Source of the DNA: Erodium maritimum
Lineage: Eukaryota > Streptophyta > Magnoliopsida > Geraniales > Geraniaceae
Assembly (NCBI GenBank): GCA_963921825.1
Contig: OY997590.1
Span: forward strand, 36,039,039-36,103,038
Length of the DNA stretch: 64,000 bases
Direction of reading: 5' to 3'
The position numbers and the translations under genes were made by a program. This document shows, piece by piece, positions 35,108 through 47,595 of this stretch. Each line of letters opens with the position of its first letter. Within the stretch, counting starts at the first letter, position 1. The notes below the pieces were generated by a model that was not told where the DNA came from, made no database searches, and was given only the letters and a program-made list of their open reading frames with translations.

Positions 35108-37374
35108 TCCAAATGATCTTTGACCCATCAATATCACTTCCTCTCTTCCTTTTACTAATTAGTGTAATATGAAAATAAAGAGGCAGTGGGATTGAATTTG
35201 GCTGTGACATGGACTTTGAGATTCAGGACAAGGAGATATGTCGTGGAAGCAACCAAGGCTGTGACAACTACTTCGACTCCCTGATACCTTTGTTTAAGGG
35301 GTGTTCAAAATATGTTTCGATTTATACCTCTAAATACCGTGTTTTAAAATTTTCGATTGGGTGTCGCCTAAATGTCCTCCCAAACCTAACCAACCCGTCT
35401 AAACGTCAAAAACAATTTTGCATAGTGTACTATCTAATTTAAAATAATTAGATGGTCACGTAGGATTGTTTGGTGTTGGTAATATTAGAGGTTGTGCTTC
35501 TAAGTTGTTTGATGTCATTTTTTAAGTATTTTAAATATTTGTTACCATTTTTAGTATAATGAAATTCATATTTTGTTTTTAATATATCTATTAAAAATTT
35601 ATAAAATAGAAACATACAAATCCGATTAATCCCCGTCTAGCCTCCGATTAATCCCTGAATGCTCTAGCCGCCCGACTAGTGCCTAGCGACTTGTAGAATC
35701 TTGCTATATACCCATCACTTACATAACCCGTCACTAAATTAATAGGCCGAATTTAGATAGATACCGAATCCGTAATACTAAATCTTTAAATGTACGAGCG
35801 GTAATAAGATTAGGAACGAGTGGCTTGTATATTTGCCCACTTCTACTAATATACGGACTCGTGGTCGGTCTAATTTTAACCTATAATTTCCATGGATTGG
35901 ACTAAATGTACCCTAAGGTGTGGATGCTCTGATTATGAGATTAAGCTTTTCTGGAACGTACAAGTTTGATAATACTGTGGGAAGTACACTTCTTTTTTAT
36001 AAGCGATACTTTTTTAATGCCTTGAGTATTTAAGGGAAACCCAAAACGAACAGATTCTACCCAAAAAGGACCGTTCTAATTACTTTCCAGAAAAAGGAGC
36101 GATAGCCAAAGTCAAAAAATAAAAAAGGATTCTCACCTAGACTAAACAACACCAAAGAGCTTTAAAAAAAACCACAAACGAGAAAGAAACAAAAACGCAT
36201 CGAAACCAAGCACACATGGCCTAACAAGGACCCCAACAACTAAACAAGCTCCAAAAACAAAAAAAAATTATGCAGGGTCCAAAAAGGGTAACAATGTCTT
36301 TTCCTTCTCGCAAGAAATGTCCTCGTAATACAAATCGATATCGCTACCCAAATCAAGCTTGCCTATGTTTTCACTGTAGTTGGACTGGACACCGTCACTC
36401 GAGGTTAGATTTTTGATGTTCACCCACTTGGTATACTCTCAAGCCACTGTCCTAGCCTTTCATGTCCTACTTAGAGAACGAGTTTTCGCATGATGTACAC
36501 CCTAGTAGGTGTTCCAATGCTATCGTGACCGAGGAGCCTATGAAAGTTTGGTCACACCATATATCCATTCTCATAGGGATCGTACCGCCATAACAAAAGC
36601 ACGAGTTCGTAGCCGAGAAACCATTAGGCCTTTTTTGTTGTACAAACGACTAGAGAGAAGACGACTAACCATTCCAAAAAGAAGGTAGATGGGAGAGGCT
36701 TTATCCGCAGATATGTAAGAGATTTCGATAACAGTGTCCTCATCCGGGGCCAATGATCATGAAGCATGATTGTCCTGTATGTCGTCTAGGGACGACATGG
36801 AGGTGGTTTCCGTGACTAGGGACGTCATGAAGGGTTGCGAACCTAATGATACCAACATAATGCACGACGACGAGAGGGTGGGGGAATCAGGGACTCGTGG
36901 TCGCCGCTTAATGGGCCTTGCTGGTATGATTACTCTTGACGTTAAGGGGAGCCTAGGATGGAGAAGATGCCAAGGCTTGAAACAATAGTAGCCTAGTTGT
37001 AGGCATGACGACGATGATGGAAGGAAGGAGTATAAGGTTCGGTGGAGGTGATGAGCAAGGCAGTGTCGAGGGTTTAGGTTTATATAGCCCGAGGAGCCCT
37101 TTTAGGGCATACCACCTTATGAGTGGGTCGAACATACATGATCAATGGTGCAGCAGGCAGAGTCACGGGCGATGTGACAGTCGAGTCTAGTATAATGGTC
37201 ACAGGATTAGGCATAATATTGGTTGAAAAAGCAGAGCCATGAGAAACAGAAAAGTTAGAGAGCTCTATTTTTTTTACCAACCCATTAATGATTCTTATTT
37301 AATAATACATAAAAAATTACATTGGGAATATTTTTTTATTTTTATAAATTTTAATTTTCGAGAAACAAGTGTAA
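35108..37374. other. Low-copy flank upstream of LOG, no gene recognised
   Basis: The first few hundred bases would hold distal LOG promoter elements. Around 35270-35720 the text (for example ccgattaatcc twice, gactagtgcctagcg) resembles small dispersed plant repeats, but I see no clear terminal inverted repeats. From 36300 to 37280 the base composition is more mixed and short frames exist on both strands (36571-36753, 36770-36988, 37005-37190), none with a known motif; this may be an old gene or element remnant. Confidence 0.5.
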
Positions 37375-37375
37375 G

Positions 37376-37409
37376 TATCATTGTATAATATTTTAATGAC
37401 ATACATAGT
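37376..37409. repeat. First copy of a 33-bp tandem duplication, split by copia-B copy 3
   Basis: The gtatcattgtataatatttt block at 37375-37407 recurs at 45872-45904 with two differences. Removing copia-B copy 3 and one target duplication (atagt, 37405-37409 and 45869-45873) places the two copies directly next to each other. Confidence 0.8.
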
Positions 37410-39096
37410 TGTTGGGTCTCGAGGTAGGGTTGGAGATGAACCAACTCGCAGCGGAAAATAAATGAAAACCAAGAGACAATTAGAACCATGAAACAACTAA
37501 CAAAGAATGGATTAACAAGAGAAAAATTCAGCACTAGTTCTTACCAAAACAAGAACACCGGTTAACGAATGATTGGCTTGAGTCTCCAAGACGCCTACGT
37601 ATCCACATGGGAATCAAAGCCACGTAGTTCTTCTCTTTGAGGACTCAAGAACACAAAAATGGAGGAGGAAACTAGCCAAACCCGAAATGGCCATGGAAGA
37701 GGGAGAGAAAATGTGTTTCCTATTCTTGTCTTGTATTTGTTATGTTGAAAAAAGATGACTTAAACATAACAAAACCCATACTTGTCCAACTAAAGGCATG
37801 GGACAAGTATGGTGTCAAGTAAGGTGTAAATAGGACAAGTATGGCAAGACAAGATTGGGTTAGGTGGTGAATCACCAACACCTTAATCTTTGTCTTGCTT
37901 ACTTAGTACTAATTAATCAAGACTTGATTAATTAGTTCCATGGGCCTTGGTTGCATGGGCCTTTCATGGGCCTCTTGGAACATGGCCCGTGGCCATTTCT
38001 AACGAGGTCCCGTGATTCGCTCATCGCCTCCAAGCCTTCCATACCGGAAATGTCCAACATTATCCGACGCGATCAATCCCAAGACTCCAAGCCTTGTCTC
38101 GATCCGTAAAGTCCTATTCACGTACGAGCACATGACCCAAAACCCAGTTTTGGTCATGTCCCGAGACAACTCCCTTTTGGCCATTCTCCATAAATGTGTC
38201 AATGAGTTTCATCCTCCGGTGTGACCCTTAGGTTTATGCATGTCAATAGATCAACGTAAAATCCCATTTTACTTGATCCTATTTAAGTGGCAACTAACGA
38301 GACTTTAGTATTGCCTGACACTGCATAACGAATCGACCCTGTCGATTCTAACCTTTCCGTCATCCCTGTCATTATCCTTTTATCTCCGATATCCTGATTG
38401 AGATAAGGCATAGAGCCGTCATCCTTATTATTCTCAATCACCGTTCCTTGATATGTGAGATGACTGAAGATATGATACCCAGTATCATGTGCATGGCCAT
38501 GCTATTCTTTCAGTCACTCTCGATCAAGCGGCCGAGAACCGATATCTTTCCCATACCTCAGTATGAGGGATAAATCCCTTAGCCGCCTTTCGTGTCACTC
38601 ATGTAGCCCGTCCCCAAGCCAATCCTGGCCGTTATGGAAGCCCTGTTACGGACAACGTTAGGCTCAGGTCAAACTCAGTTGTTGATTACATAGCGATCAC
38701 AAAGACTCCTTGGTCTAAGGATACATGACAAGCTACAACACTGAATATGTTCATGACTTAATCTATGGCACATATTCAGGGCGGGTCGTCCAATATCATG
38801 TCCCACATGATATCTATGATCAGACTCCGGAATCTCATTCCAATGACTAACAGAACGTAAGCCATAAAGAGCCATCTTTCATACTAGTCGCTTCTAGTGA
38901 AGCTTTGTTGACTAGGGACCCATCGAGTGTGATCTATCTCGATCTATGGTTCTATTCGCATGGTGGGCATAGATCAGAGCACACATCGATATATTACTCC
39001 AACACATAAGTAATATAAAGCCGCTTTAATTTTATTGCTAACGATGATATATACATTTGGACATTTAGGATTGAACTACGGGCACTAAGACTAACA
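37410..39096 (-). repeat. Copia-B copy 3, left LTR (3' LTR in element sense)
   Basis: The LTR is 1687 bp with TG/CA ends, bordered inside by the polypurine tract ATCTCCCACTTGCCC (plus strand). No difference from the right LTR was seen in a line-by-line reading of most of its length. Confidence 0.94.
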
Positions 39097-39247
39097 ATCT
39101 CCCACTTGCCCTAGTTCCAATCTAAACTCCAATATGTCCCCATCGACTTTACATGTCTAACATGTTCAGGCAGTGACACTGCCTTAGTCAAAGGGTTGGC
39201 TATGTTATCATCTGTTGTAATATCGGTTATCTTCACTTCACCTCAGT

Positions 39248-40671
39248 TCAGTATTTATCTGATGAGGTGGATACGCCGCAGTACATGTTTGGATTTGTTA
39301 TGCGATCTAGGCTTTTAGCTTGCGCAATGGCCCTTGTGTTGTCGCAAAATGGATTCACCGGACTGGATGGGTTTTTAATTACACCCAGCCCTGCCATGAA
39401 TTTCCAAACCCACATAGCCTCCTTAGCTGCCTCTGCAGCATCCATGTACTTGGCCTCTGTCGTAGATTCGGCAATGGTATCTTGCTTTACGTTTTCCCAG
39501 CTAAAGCTCTGCCATTCAGCGTAAACACATATCCTGATTGACTTCTAAAGTCATCTGGATTTGTCTTGGAAAACTAGCGTCTACTCATCCTTCGACGACT
39601 AGTTCAGCATCATCTTTCCCCCGGGTTAGAATGATGTCTACTGGTACAACATAAGGCTTACGAGACGTCTGGTCTCATACATGTCATGGCATATATGATC
39701 GATCCTGCCCCCAGGCGCATAGGATTCTCATCATCCTTTTCAGCTCATCAGGTGTCTTAGGACACTGAGTCTTGCTGAGATGAATGCCATGACTAGTGGG
39801 TAAGAGTCCTTTCTTTGAATCGAGCATTAAGAACCTACTCAATGCCTTGTTCACATAGGTTCCCTGACTTAATTCCAAGACCCTCTTGGTGCGATCTCTA
39901 CATATCTTAATCCTTAAGATATGAGAAGCATCGCCTAAGTCCTTTATTGAAAAACACTTCCTCAACCAAGCTTTAGTCTCGTGCAAGGTTGGGATGTCGT
40001 TTTCAATGAGAACCAGAAAGGTAATATTGCTCCCACTAGCCTTCTTATAAACGCAAGATTCATCCTCGTTCTTGATTAAGCCAAATCCAATTACAGCTTC
40101 ATCAAAACGAAGGATCCAACTCCGAGAAGTTCGTTTCAATCCATAAATGGATTTCAACAACTTATAAATCTTTCCTTTATTCTTCGGATCGTCAAAACCT
40201 TTGGGCCGAGACATACAAACGTACTCAGTCAAATTTCCATTTAGGAAAGCGGTTTTGACATCCACTTGCCATATCTCGTAATTATGATACGCAGTTATGT
40301 CAAGAAGAATTTGGATCGATTTTGACCATAGCCACTAAGGAGAAGGTTTCCTCATAGTCAATCCATTGGATCTGCCTATAACCGTTCGCCACCAGTTGAG
40401 CTTTGTAGGTCAGAGGGTTGCCGTCCATGTCCATCTTCACCTTGAAGATCCATTTGCATCCTATGGTCCTCACACCATTGATGGGATCAACCGGTTCCCA
40501 GACTCGGTTGTCCGACATGGATTGCATTTCCTCCCTCATGGCTCTCAGCCATAACTCGGAGTTGGGCCCATCCACGACTTCCTGAAAGGTGGCTGGATCA
40601 TCGTGATCCACCATGACTTCATTGTCACCTCCGGATACCATATCTTGGAGGTGGAAGATTGATCCTTTCAA
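39248..40671 (-). pseudogene. Copia-B copy 3: RT and RNase H lacking the catalytic motif
   Basis: The RT N-terminal part (40300-40671) shows REEMQSMSDNRVWEPVDP and GCKWIFKVKMDMDGNPLTYKA in sequence. The next frame (39684-40265) covers DVKTAFLNGNL, KSIYGLKRTSRSW and KCFSIKDLGDASHIL. Between them there is a frameshift near 40290. FLVL is followed at once by IENDIPTL, so the segment with Y-V-D-D is gone. The RNase H C-terminal part is at 39248-39445 in a different frame. Confidence 0.92.
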
Positions 40672-40759
40672 ATCGCCTTGGACCTTCCGGAATTGTAACA
40701 GGAATTGGTTCTTACTCTACGACAATCTCTGGCTCCTTTCTACTGGGTTGCCAATTGGT

Positions 40760-41996
40760 TTAGACAGATCTGTACCATCCTGAATTTCTTCGAGATGCAC
40801 AGTCCTCCCAATTACGTCTTTGGAAACAAAACTTCTTTTCCATAAAGACCCCACCCCAAGCGACGAACACCATGTTCTCACTGGGATTGTAGAAATAGTA
40901 TCCCCTTGTTGCTTTGGGATACCACACGAAGGTGCATATCTCAGATCTTGGTTCGAGCTTAGTCGAAACCAAATGTTTCACATAAGCCTCGCAACCACAA
41001 ATCTTTAGGAAGGACAAAGCGGGCATCATCCCGTACCATTTTTAAAATGGTGTCCCTTCCACACCATTCGTCGAAGCCCGATTCACTATGAATGCGGTCG
41101 TCTCTAGAGCAAAACCCCTAAAAGAGATTGGGAGATCAGTCCAACTAATCATGGAACAGACCATTGTCTAACAATGTCCGATTTCTCCGTTTGGCTACAC
41201 CTTTCAACTACAGTGACCTAGGAGGAGTCCATTCCAAAAGGATCCCATTCTCTTTTAGATGATCTAATAACTCTGTGGTCAAGTATTTTCCACCTCGATC
41301 CAATCGAAGTGCCTTAATACCTTTGTCGAGCTGGTTTTCTACTATAGTCTTAAACTCTTTGAATTTATCAAAAGCTTCAGACTTATGTCTCACCGAATAG
41401 ACATAACCATATTTACTGTAATCATCAGTAAATGTGATAAAGTAGCTAAAACCCCTCATGGCAAGTGAACTTATTGGTCTACACACATTCGAGTGTATCA
41501 GCCCCAATAATTCACCCGCCCTTTCATCGCGATCGATAAAGGGCACTTTAGTCATTTTGCCCATCAAACAAACCTTGCACCTATCGATCGAATGGAATTC
41601 GAATGAACTTGAAAGCCCGCACTTCTGAAGTGCTGATAGGCGCTTCTTGTTTATGCGACCCAAATGACAGTACCATAACAGAGTTAGGTTTAAATCGTTG
41701 GATTTAGACCTCTTGGTATTAACGGAATATATAGAACTTGAGGCATTGTTACCCATATCTAATATGTACAATCCTCCAACCATGTCAGTACTGGTATCAA
41801 ACATATCATTGCATAGAACATTGAAAACTCCATTTCCAATATTAACATTATATCCTTCCTTGTCAAACACGGATACAGATATAATATTCCTACTAAAAGT
41901 AGGTATGCAATATACATTATACAATACTAAGACAAGGCCTCTTGGCAAAGCAAGACTCATGGATCCTACAGCAGTTGCCACAACTCTGAGGTCCAT
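40760..41996 (-). pseudogene. Copia-B copy 3: pre-integrase and integrase, internal stop
   Basis: The main frame (41208-41996, 262 residues) holds RGLVLVLYNVYCIPTFSRN, WYCHLGRINKKRL, CKVCLMGKMTK and the integrase core start. It stops at TAG 41208-41210. The integrase C-terminal piece with CGCEAYVKH is at 40760-41029. The frame is nearly the same as in copy 1, so both descend from one already broken master. Confidence 0.9.
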
Positions 41997-42625
41997 TTCG
42001 TGCTTTCCAAATCTCTCCTACTTTCAGCCACCATATATTAGTGCATGTGTGAGATTCAGTCATGGTATCTAATACCCATGAATCTTTGGAAGTAGAGAGA
42101 TGTAGCTCTATAGAGTTAATACCGAATGAAGGCACGATCCCACCGCCCTTCCTTAGATCATCCAGGTTTCCTGATGAAGGCGCAGTCCTACTGCCCTTCT
42201 TCAGATCATCCAGGCTATTTGATGAAGGCGCAGTCCCACTGCCCTTCTTCAGATCAGCCGTGAACTTCTTGTAATCCCGGTTCCAATGACTATGCTGTTG
42301 GCAGTAGAAGCAGACATTCTCAGGTGTCTCATCTTTCCTGCCAAGTGCGCATGGGCCCAGCCCTTGCCACTTCCAATTCCCTTGTTGACCATCAGAATAT
42401 CCTTGGATCCCAGATCCCTGAGATATTCTTCTCAGCAGCTGATGACACTTCATGTAACTCTGATATGGTCTTAGAGACAGCCTTGTCAAGGACATATTCT
42501 TTGCGTTCAGACTTGAGGACTATCCTCAAAATTCTGTACCAGTCCAAATAGTTTGTCCCATTTAGCTTGACCCTGTCAAGAATGGTTTTTAATGACAAAC
42601 TATCAATGTTCGCTGAATTTGCCAT
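41917..42625 (-). pseudogene. Copia-B copy 3: shortened gag, degenerate knuckle and protease start
   Basis: The N-terminal gag piece is 42392-42625 (77 residues). The overlapping frame 41917-42495 has the knuckle CFYCQQHSHWNRDYKKF, in which the Gly of the usual CCHC is Ser and the last Cys is Tyr. A 16-residue tandem motif of the type DDLKKGS-TAPSS occurs about three times before the protease. The motif D-T-G reads D-T-M. Confidence 0.88.
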
Positions 42626-44181
42626 TTGATCTACAACAGATAAAATTCAATCAGTAAACTGAATAAATTTTATGAAGATCAAGCTTAAACACCAACAATC
42701 AATTCTAAACCTTTAGAATCTGAAACCAAGATCCTTGATTCACTCGATTAAGCTGAACTAATGCTCACCACTTAATCGAGCTATGTAGGTAGGACTCCAT
42801 CCAATCACATCCAATGTGACTCTTGGCTAGGGTATGTACTTATGTACACGACTTACCCTATCTGTTACCCTAGCTCAACCTCAGGCCGAGAATCGTAGTC
42901 GGGTCCACCAATTTTCAACTATGGCTCGTCACTATGTAGGTGCTCCGCTAATGCGCACGACACCCACATATGTCGTCCAAACCTACTACCCCGCTTCCCC
43001 ATGGATGCTCCGCTAATGCGCACGACAACCATAGGACGGGGATATAGTAAGGTGTTGATGATTGGGAGGTATCGGACATGACCCGCTTTTACTTGTCCAG
43101 TTGTGTTCAAAACTTTGGCACATCCTAGATGCGATGAGCACATCAACTACATTCCAAATGTAATGATGCCTCAAATTACATCCAATGTAATTCTTCATTT
43201 GAACCCGTCAACTACATCCAATGCAATGACGGTTCTAAGGGTTCACACACAAGGATTAAAATTCCAATTTTATCTTTGCATGTGAGGTGATATGCTCGGT
43301 AAATAAAGTTAAGCATGCAATTCTAAAACACATAGAATTAATCATGCATAAACTAAACCAAGCATAAAGCGATAAATGTGCACATAATAGCCCCCTAAAC
43401 TAACTCCCACTAGCTTCTTGAGCTCCACCGACTCCAAGCCGATGCCAACACCCGAAAAGCCACCAAATGACCTTTTCGCCCTTTCTTCGTCTTGAGTAAA
43501 ATATTACAATTTAATACACGACTCGCAGGTCGGGAATAAATAAATATTACAAACAAGTGGTTCGACGACCACACCTTGAAAGAATAATTACACGTTAACT
43601 CTAACGGCTCGCAGGCCGTGAAAAGCGATAAATAATTAAATTGAGCTCGGGGCTATTATGTACATCATGCCAACATCACATCACACATCGTGTTATCAAA
43701 CAAGCATGTTATCAAACATCATGTGATTTTCCGGTTTTAATTAATAGCCAAGTTTCGAAATTTTTTGATGCTCGGTTTATCGAAACCGTTCAAAAATGAA
43801 ACTTTTGAACATTTGATCTTCGAGTTCGTCATGACGGTTCCAAACTCGTCATAACTAACAAAACGGTTTAGCCTTGGCATATCAACCATCCAATGGTCAT
43901 GCTTGGCCTAGCTCCGTCCAACAGAGCCCCGTTCGGTCCCGGTTTCGGCTCCCCGAGAGTCCCGCTCCCGAGACCCGAAAAATCAAATTTTTTTCAAAAT
44001 TTCCAGATTTGAAATAATTTTCAAAAATTCATTTTACATGCATTAAATCCATGAACAAGAATTTAAAACATGTTATCAAACAATTTAGCAAAACAACATG
44101 CCAAAAACGAAACTTTCAAGCAAAACCGAAACTTTGAACACCGTCTTGTGAATCCCGAAGGTAGCACGGCTCTGATACCAC

Positions 44182-45868
44182 TGTTGGGTCTCGAGGTAGG
44201 GTTGGAGATGAACCAACTCGCAGCGGAAAATAAATGAAAACCAAGAGACAATTAGAACCATGAAACAACTAACAAAGAATGGATTAACAAGAGAAAAATT
44301 CAGCACTAGTTCTTACCAAAACAAGAACACCGGTTAACGAATGATTGGCTTGAGTCTCCAAGACGCCTACGTATCCACATGGGAATCAAAGCCACGTAGT
44401 TCTTCTCTTTGAGGACTCAAGAACACAAAAATGGAGGAGGAAACTAGCCAAACCCGAAATGGCCATGGAAGAGGGAGAGAAAATGTGTTTCCTATTCTTG
44501 TCTTGTATTTGTTATGTTGAAAAAAGATGACTTAAACATAACAAAACCCATACTTGTCCAACTAAAGGCATGGGACAAGTATGGTGTCAAGTAAGGTGTA
44601 AATAGGACAAGTATGGCAAGACAAGATTGGGTTAGGTGGTGAATCACCAACACCTTAATCTTTGTCTTGCTTACTTAGTACTAATTAATCAAGACTTGAT
44701 TAATTAGTTCCATGGGCCTTGGTTGCATGGGCCTTTCATGGGCCTCTTGGAACATGGCCCGTGGCCATTTCTAACGAGGTCCCGTGATTCGCTCATCGCC
44801 TCCAAGCCTTCCATACCGGAAATGTCCAACATTATCCGACGCGATCAATCCCAAGACTCCAAGCCTTGTCTCGATCCGTAAAGTCCTATTCACGTACGAG
44901 CACATGACCCAAAACCCAGTTTTGGTCATGTCCCGAGACAACTCCCTTTTGGCCATTCTCCATAAATGTGTCAATGAGTTTCATCCTCCGGTGTGACCCT
45001 TAGGTTTATGCATGTCAATAGATCAACGTAAAATCCCATTTTACTTGATCCTATTTAAGTGGCAACTAACGAGACTTTAGTATTGCCTGACACTGCATAA
45101 CGAATCGACCCTGTCGATTCTAACCTTTCCGTCATCCCTGTCATTATCCTTTTATCTCCGATATCCTGATTGAGATAAGGCATAGAGCCGTCATCCTTAT
45201 TATTCTCAATCACCGTTCCTTGATATGTGAGATGACTGAAGATATGATACCCAGTATCATGTGCATGGCCATGCTATTCTTTCAGTCACTCTCGATCAAG
45301 CGGCCGAGAACCGATATCTTTCCCATACCTCAGTATGAGGGATAAATCCCTTAGCCGCCTTTCGTGTCACTCATGTAGCCCGTCCCCAAGCCAATCCTGG
45401 CCGTTATGGAAGCCCTGTTACGGACAACGTTAGGCTCAGGTCAAACTCAGTTGTTGATTACATAGCGATCACAAAGACTCCTTGGTCTAAGGATACATGA
45501 CAAGCTACAACACTGAATATGTTCATGACTTAATCTATGGCACATATTCAGGGCGGGTCGTCCAATATCATGTCCCACATGATATCTATGATCAGACTCC
45601 GGAATCTCATTCCAATGACTAACAGAACGTAAGCCATAAAGAGCCATCTTTCATACTAGTCGCTTCTAGTGAAGCTTTGTTGACTAGGGACCCATCGAGT
45701 GTGATCTATCTCGATCTATGGTTCTATTCGCATGGTGGGCATAGATCAGAGCACACATCGATATATTACTCCAACACATAAGTAATATAAAGCCGCTTTA
45801 ATTTTATTGCTAACGATGATATATACATTTGGACATTTAGGATTGAACTACGGGCACTAAGACTAACA
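44182..45868 (-). repeat. Copia-B copy 3, right LTR (5' LTR in element sense)
   Basis: The LTR is 1687 bp and starts two bases from the PBS. It should hold the active promoter, reading leftward. Its small frames duplicate those of the left LTR exactly. Confidence 0.94.
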
Positions 45869-45873
45869 ATAGT

Positions 45874-46556
45874 ATCATTGTATAATATTTTAACGACATA
45901 CACAATTAACACCCTTTGGATAGAGAACGCCCATAATGTTAACTTGATAGTTAGTGGGTATGGTTGAGAGCTCTCAACCTTGCCGCCGCTCATGAAGACG
46001 CCATCGTGCAAGACCTTTATCATCAAGAGGGTGCTTGTGAGTTTCTTTCTCCTTACAACCTTGTTCTTGTTCTTTGCATCTCCACACCCCAATATTACTG
46101 TATCGGAAGGATAGTGCTTACCCGAAAACAATCCGCGACTCCTTGTTGCAATGGGTCTATCTCCCTCTCCGTGTTAGCTTCCTACGCCAGGAGCAAGTAC
46201 ACGACTGACGAAGTAGTTGGAGGGGACTTCGTTTGCCCAAAAAAATTAGATGAATCAGGCGAGGTATGTTATGCAGCCTCGCCAAGTCCAATAACACAAT
46301 TGCGGGGAAACAGGTCATTAGGGAGGAGAAGCGCCCCCCATCACGATTGGCTTCTACTGATCGTCCTCCTCTATCAGTTTTTGAGCTCCCTCCCCAAACC
46401 ACGCGCGTTAATGAACTAGTTAATGATCACTATAAGTGGATACACAAGCACACTGGCTATTATGATTGGCCTCAGATCGAATAAGAATTAATGTTACTGC
46501 TTTATAACTTTGTTACTATTTTTTGCATTTGTGTTTAGCTATTTTTTATCGAAACC
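45874..46556. other. Low-copy stretch, no gene recognised
   Basis: It starts with the second copy of the split 33-bp duplication. Frames at 45964-46419 (+) and 46266-46484 (+) have no known motif. A short coding-like stretch ending in HTGYYDWPQIE could be an old gene fragment. Confidence 0.4.
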
Positions 46557-46573
46557 AACTATATCTCAATTGT

Positions 46574-47580
46574 AGAAATAAGAGTAGAACTTCTATTTTT
46601 TTCGGTCTGTTAGGGTTTGCGCCTCCAATGGAAGACAAACCTAGGTTTTCAGCCCCTCCCTGTCGTGTCTCACCCCGACGCTGCCTCCACCTCTCCCAGC
46701 GAAGGTTCGGACTCCCCTCTCCGCCGCTATGGCGTTCTTCCTATTCCTATGCTTTATCTGCTGTTGTTCGGCCTAGGTTAGAGGAGTTTCCCTCTCTACG
46801 GGGCATCCTGTCTCGGCCTTTTCCGTCGGCAATTCCTCGGATATCCTCACCTCCTTGGCCTCCACCAATGCATGCGAACAGGGTACAGTTTCACACCCCT
46901 ATTATCTGTCCCTATTGCAGATTGATCTGGCATTAGATCAATCCGTCTTAGATCCTCGCACCTGAGCAACCCTCGTCGTCTCTGAAGCCACCACCGGTGC
47001 GTCCATCTCCTTGGCCTCCACCGCCGAACCATCCTCGACCCCTCTCTCGATTCTGGACCAAGCTAATCGAGTGGGTCTTTGTTATTTTTCAATAATTTTG
47101 TCTTTGCAGGGTCAAAGACTGGCGCGCAAAGAGTCAGTGACTTTTCCGGGGATGGAACCCTGAGTCCCGTATATCCTCCCACCATTACTGGAGAAATCCT
47201 TGGCCATTACTACTGCGACAGTTTTTCGGAGCAGGACCTCCAGTATCATCTTCGCACTCGCTTTTTTGTTGGCCCTTATGACATCCAAACACCGTCAGTG
47301 ACGGTTGATTCGCGTATCTTCCCACCACTACTGGAGAAATCCTTGGCCATTACTGTTGCGACAGTTTTTTCAGAGCAGGGCCTGTAGTACCATCTTCGTA
47401 CTCGTTTTTGTTTGCCCTTATAGCATCCAAACACCGTCAGTGGCGATTATAGTAGAAAATGAATAGGTGAACTTCGGTTCCGTACTGTCCTTAAGTGGTC
47501 AGGAGCCTATTCCCTGACACACATCGATGTAATGGTTATTAAGGTTTAATGAAATTTCCTCCTTTCGTTAAAAAAAAAAA
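46574..47580 (+). mobile_element. Poly(A)-tailed retroposon, LINE-like or non-autonomous
   Basis: An A11 tract ends at 47580. The sequence ctatatctcaattgt directly after it (47581-47595) also occurs just before the element (46559-46573), and weaker similarity continues about 25 bases further on both sides, so it looks like a long target duplication typical of target-primed reverse transcription. The body contains a 143-bp unit twice (47178-47320 and 47321 to about 47450). No RT domain is present, and the frame 46523-46936 has no known motif. It could be a 5'-truncated or internally deleted LINE, or a retroposed transcript. Confidence 0.6.
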
Positions 47581-47595
47581 CTATATCTCAATTGT

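Larger units (their letters stand above)
37410..45868 (-). mobile_element. Copia-B copy 3: recent insertion with identical-looking LTRs
   Basis: The element is 8459 bp with LTRs of 1687 bp each (37410-39096 and 44182-45868) in which I found no difference. Target duplication is atagt (37405-37409 and 45869-45873). The PBS TGGTATCAGAGC is at 44169-44180 on the minus strand and the polypurine tract starts at 39097. The interior (39097-44181) carries the same coding lesions as copy 1. It belongs to Ty1/copia by domain order; I do not assign a lineage. Confidence 0.95.

Noticed and set aside
37375..37409. The 33-bp flanking repeat considered as an unusually long target duplication of copia-B copy 3.
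   Set aside because: The two copies differ at two positions although the LTRs look identical, and a normal 5-bp duplication (atagt) sits exactly at the LTR ends.
45964..46484. Overlapping plus frames of 151 and 72 codons considered as a gene.
   Set aside because: No motif, no plausible splice structure, no neighbouring promoter signal that I could identify.
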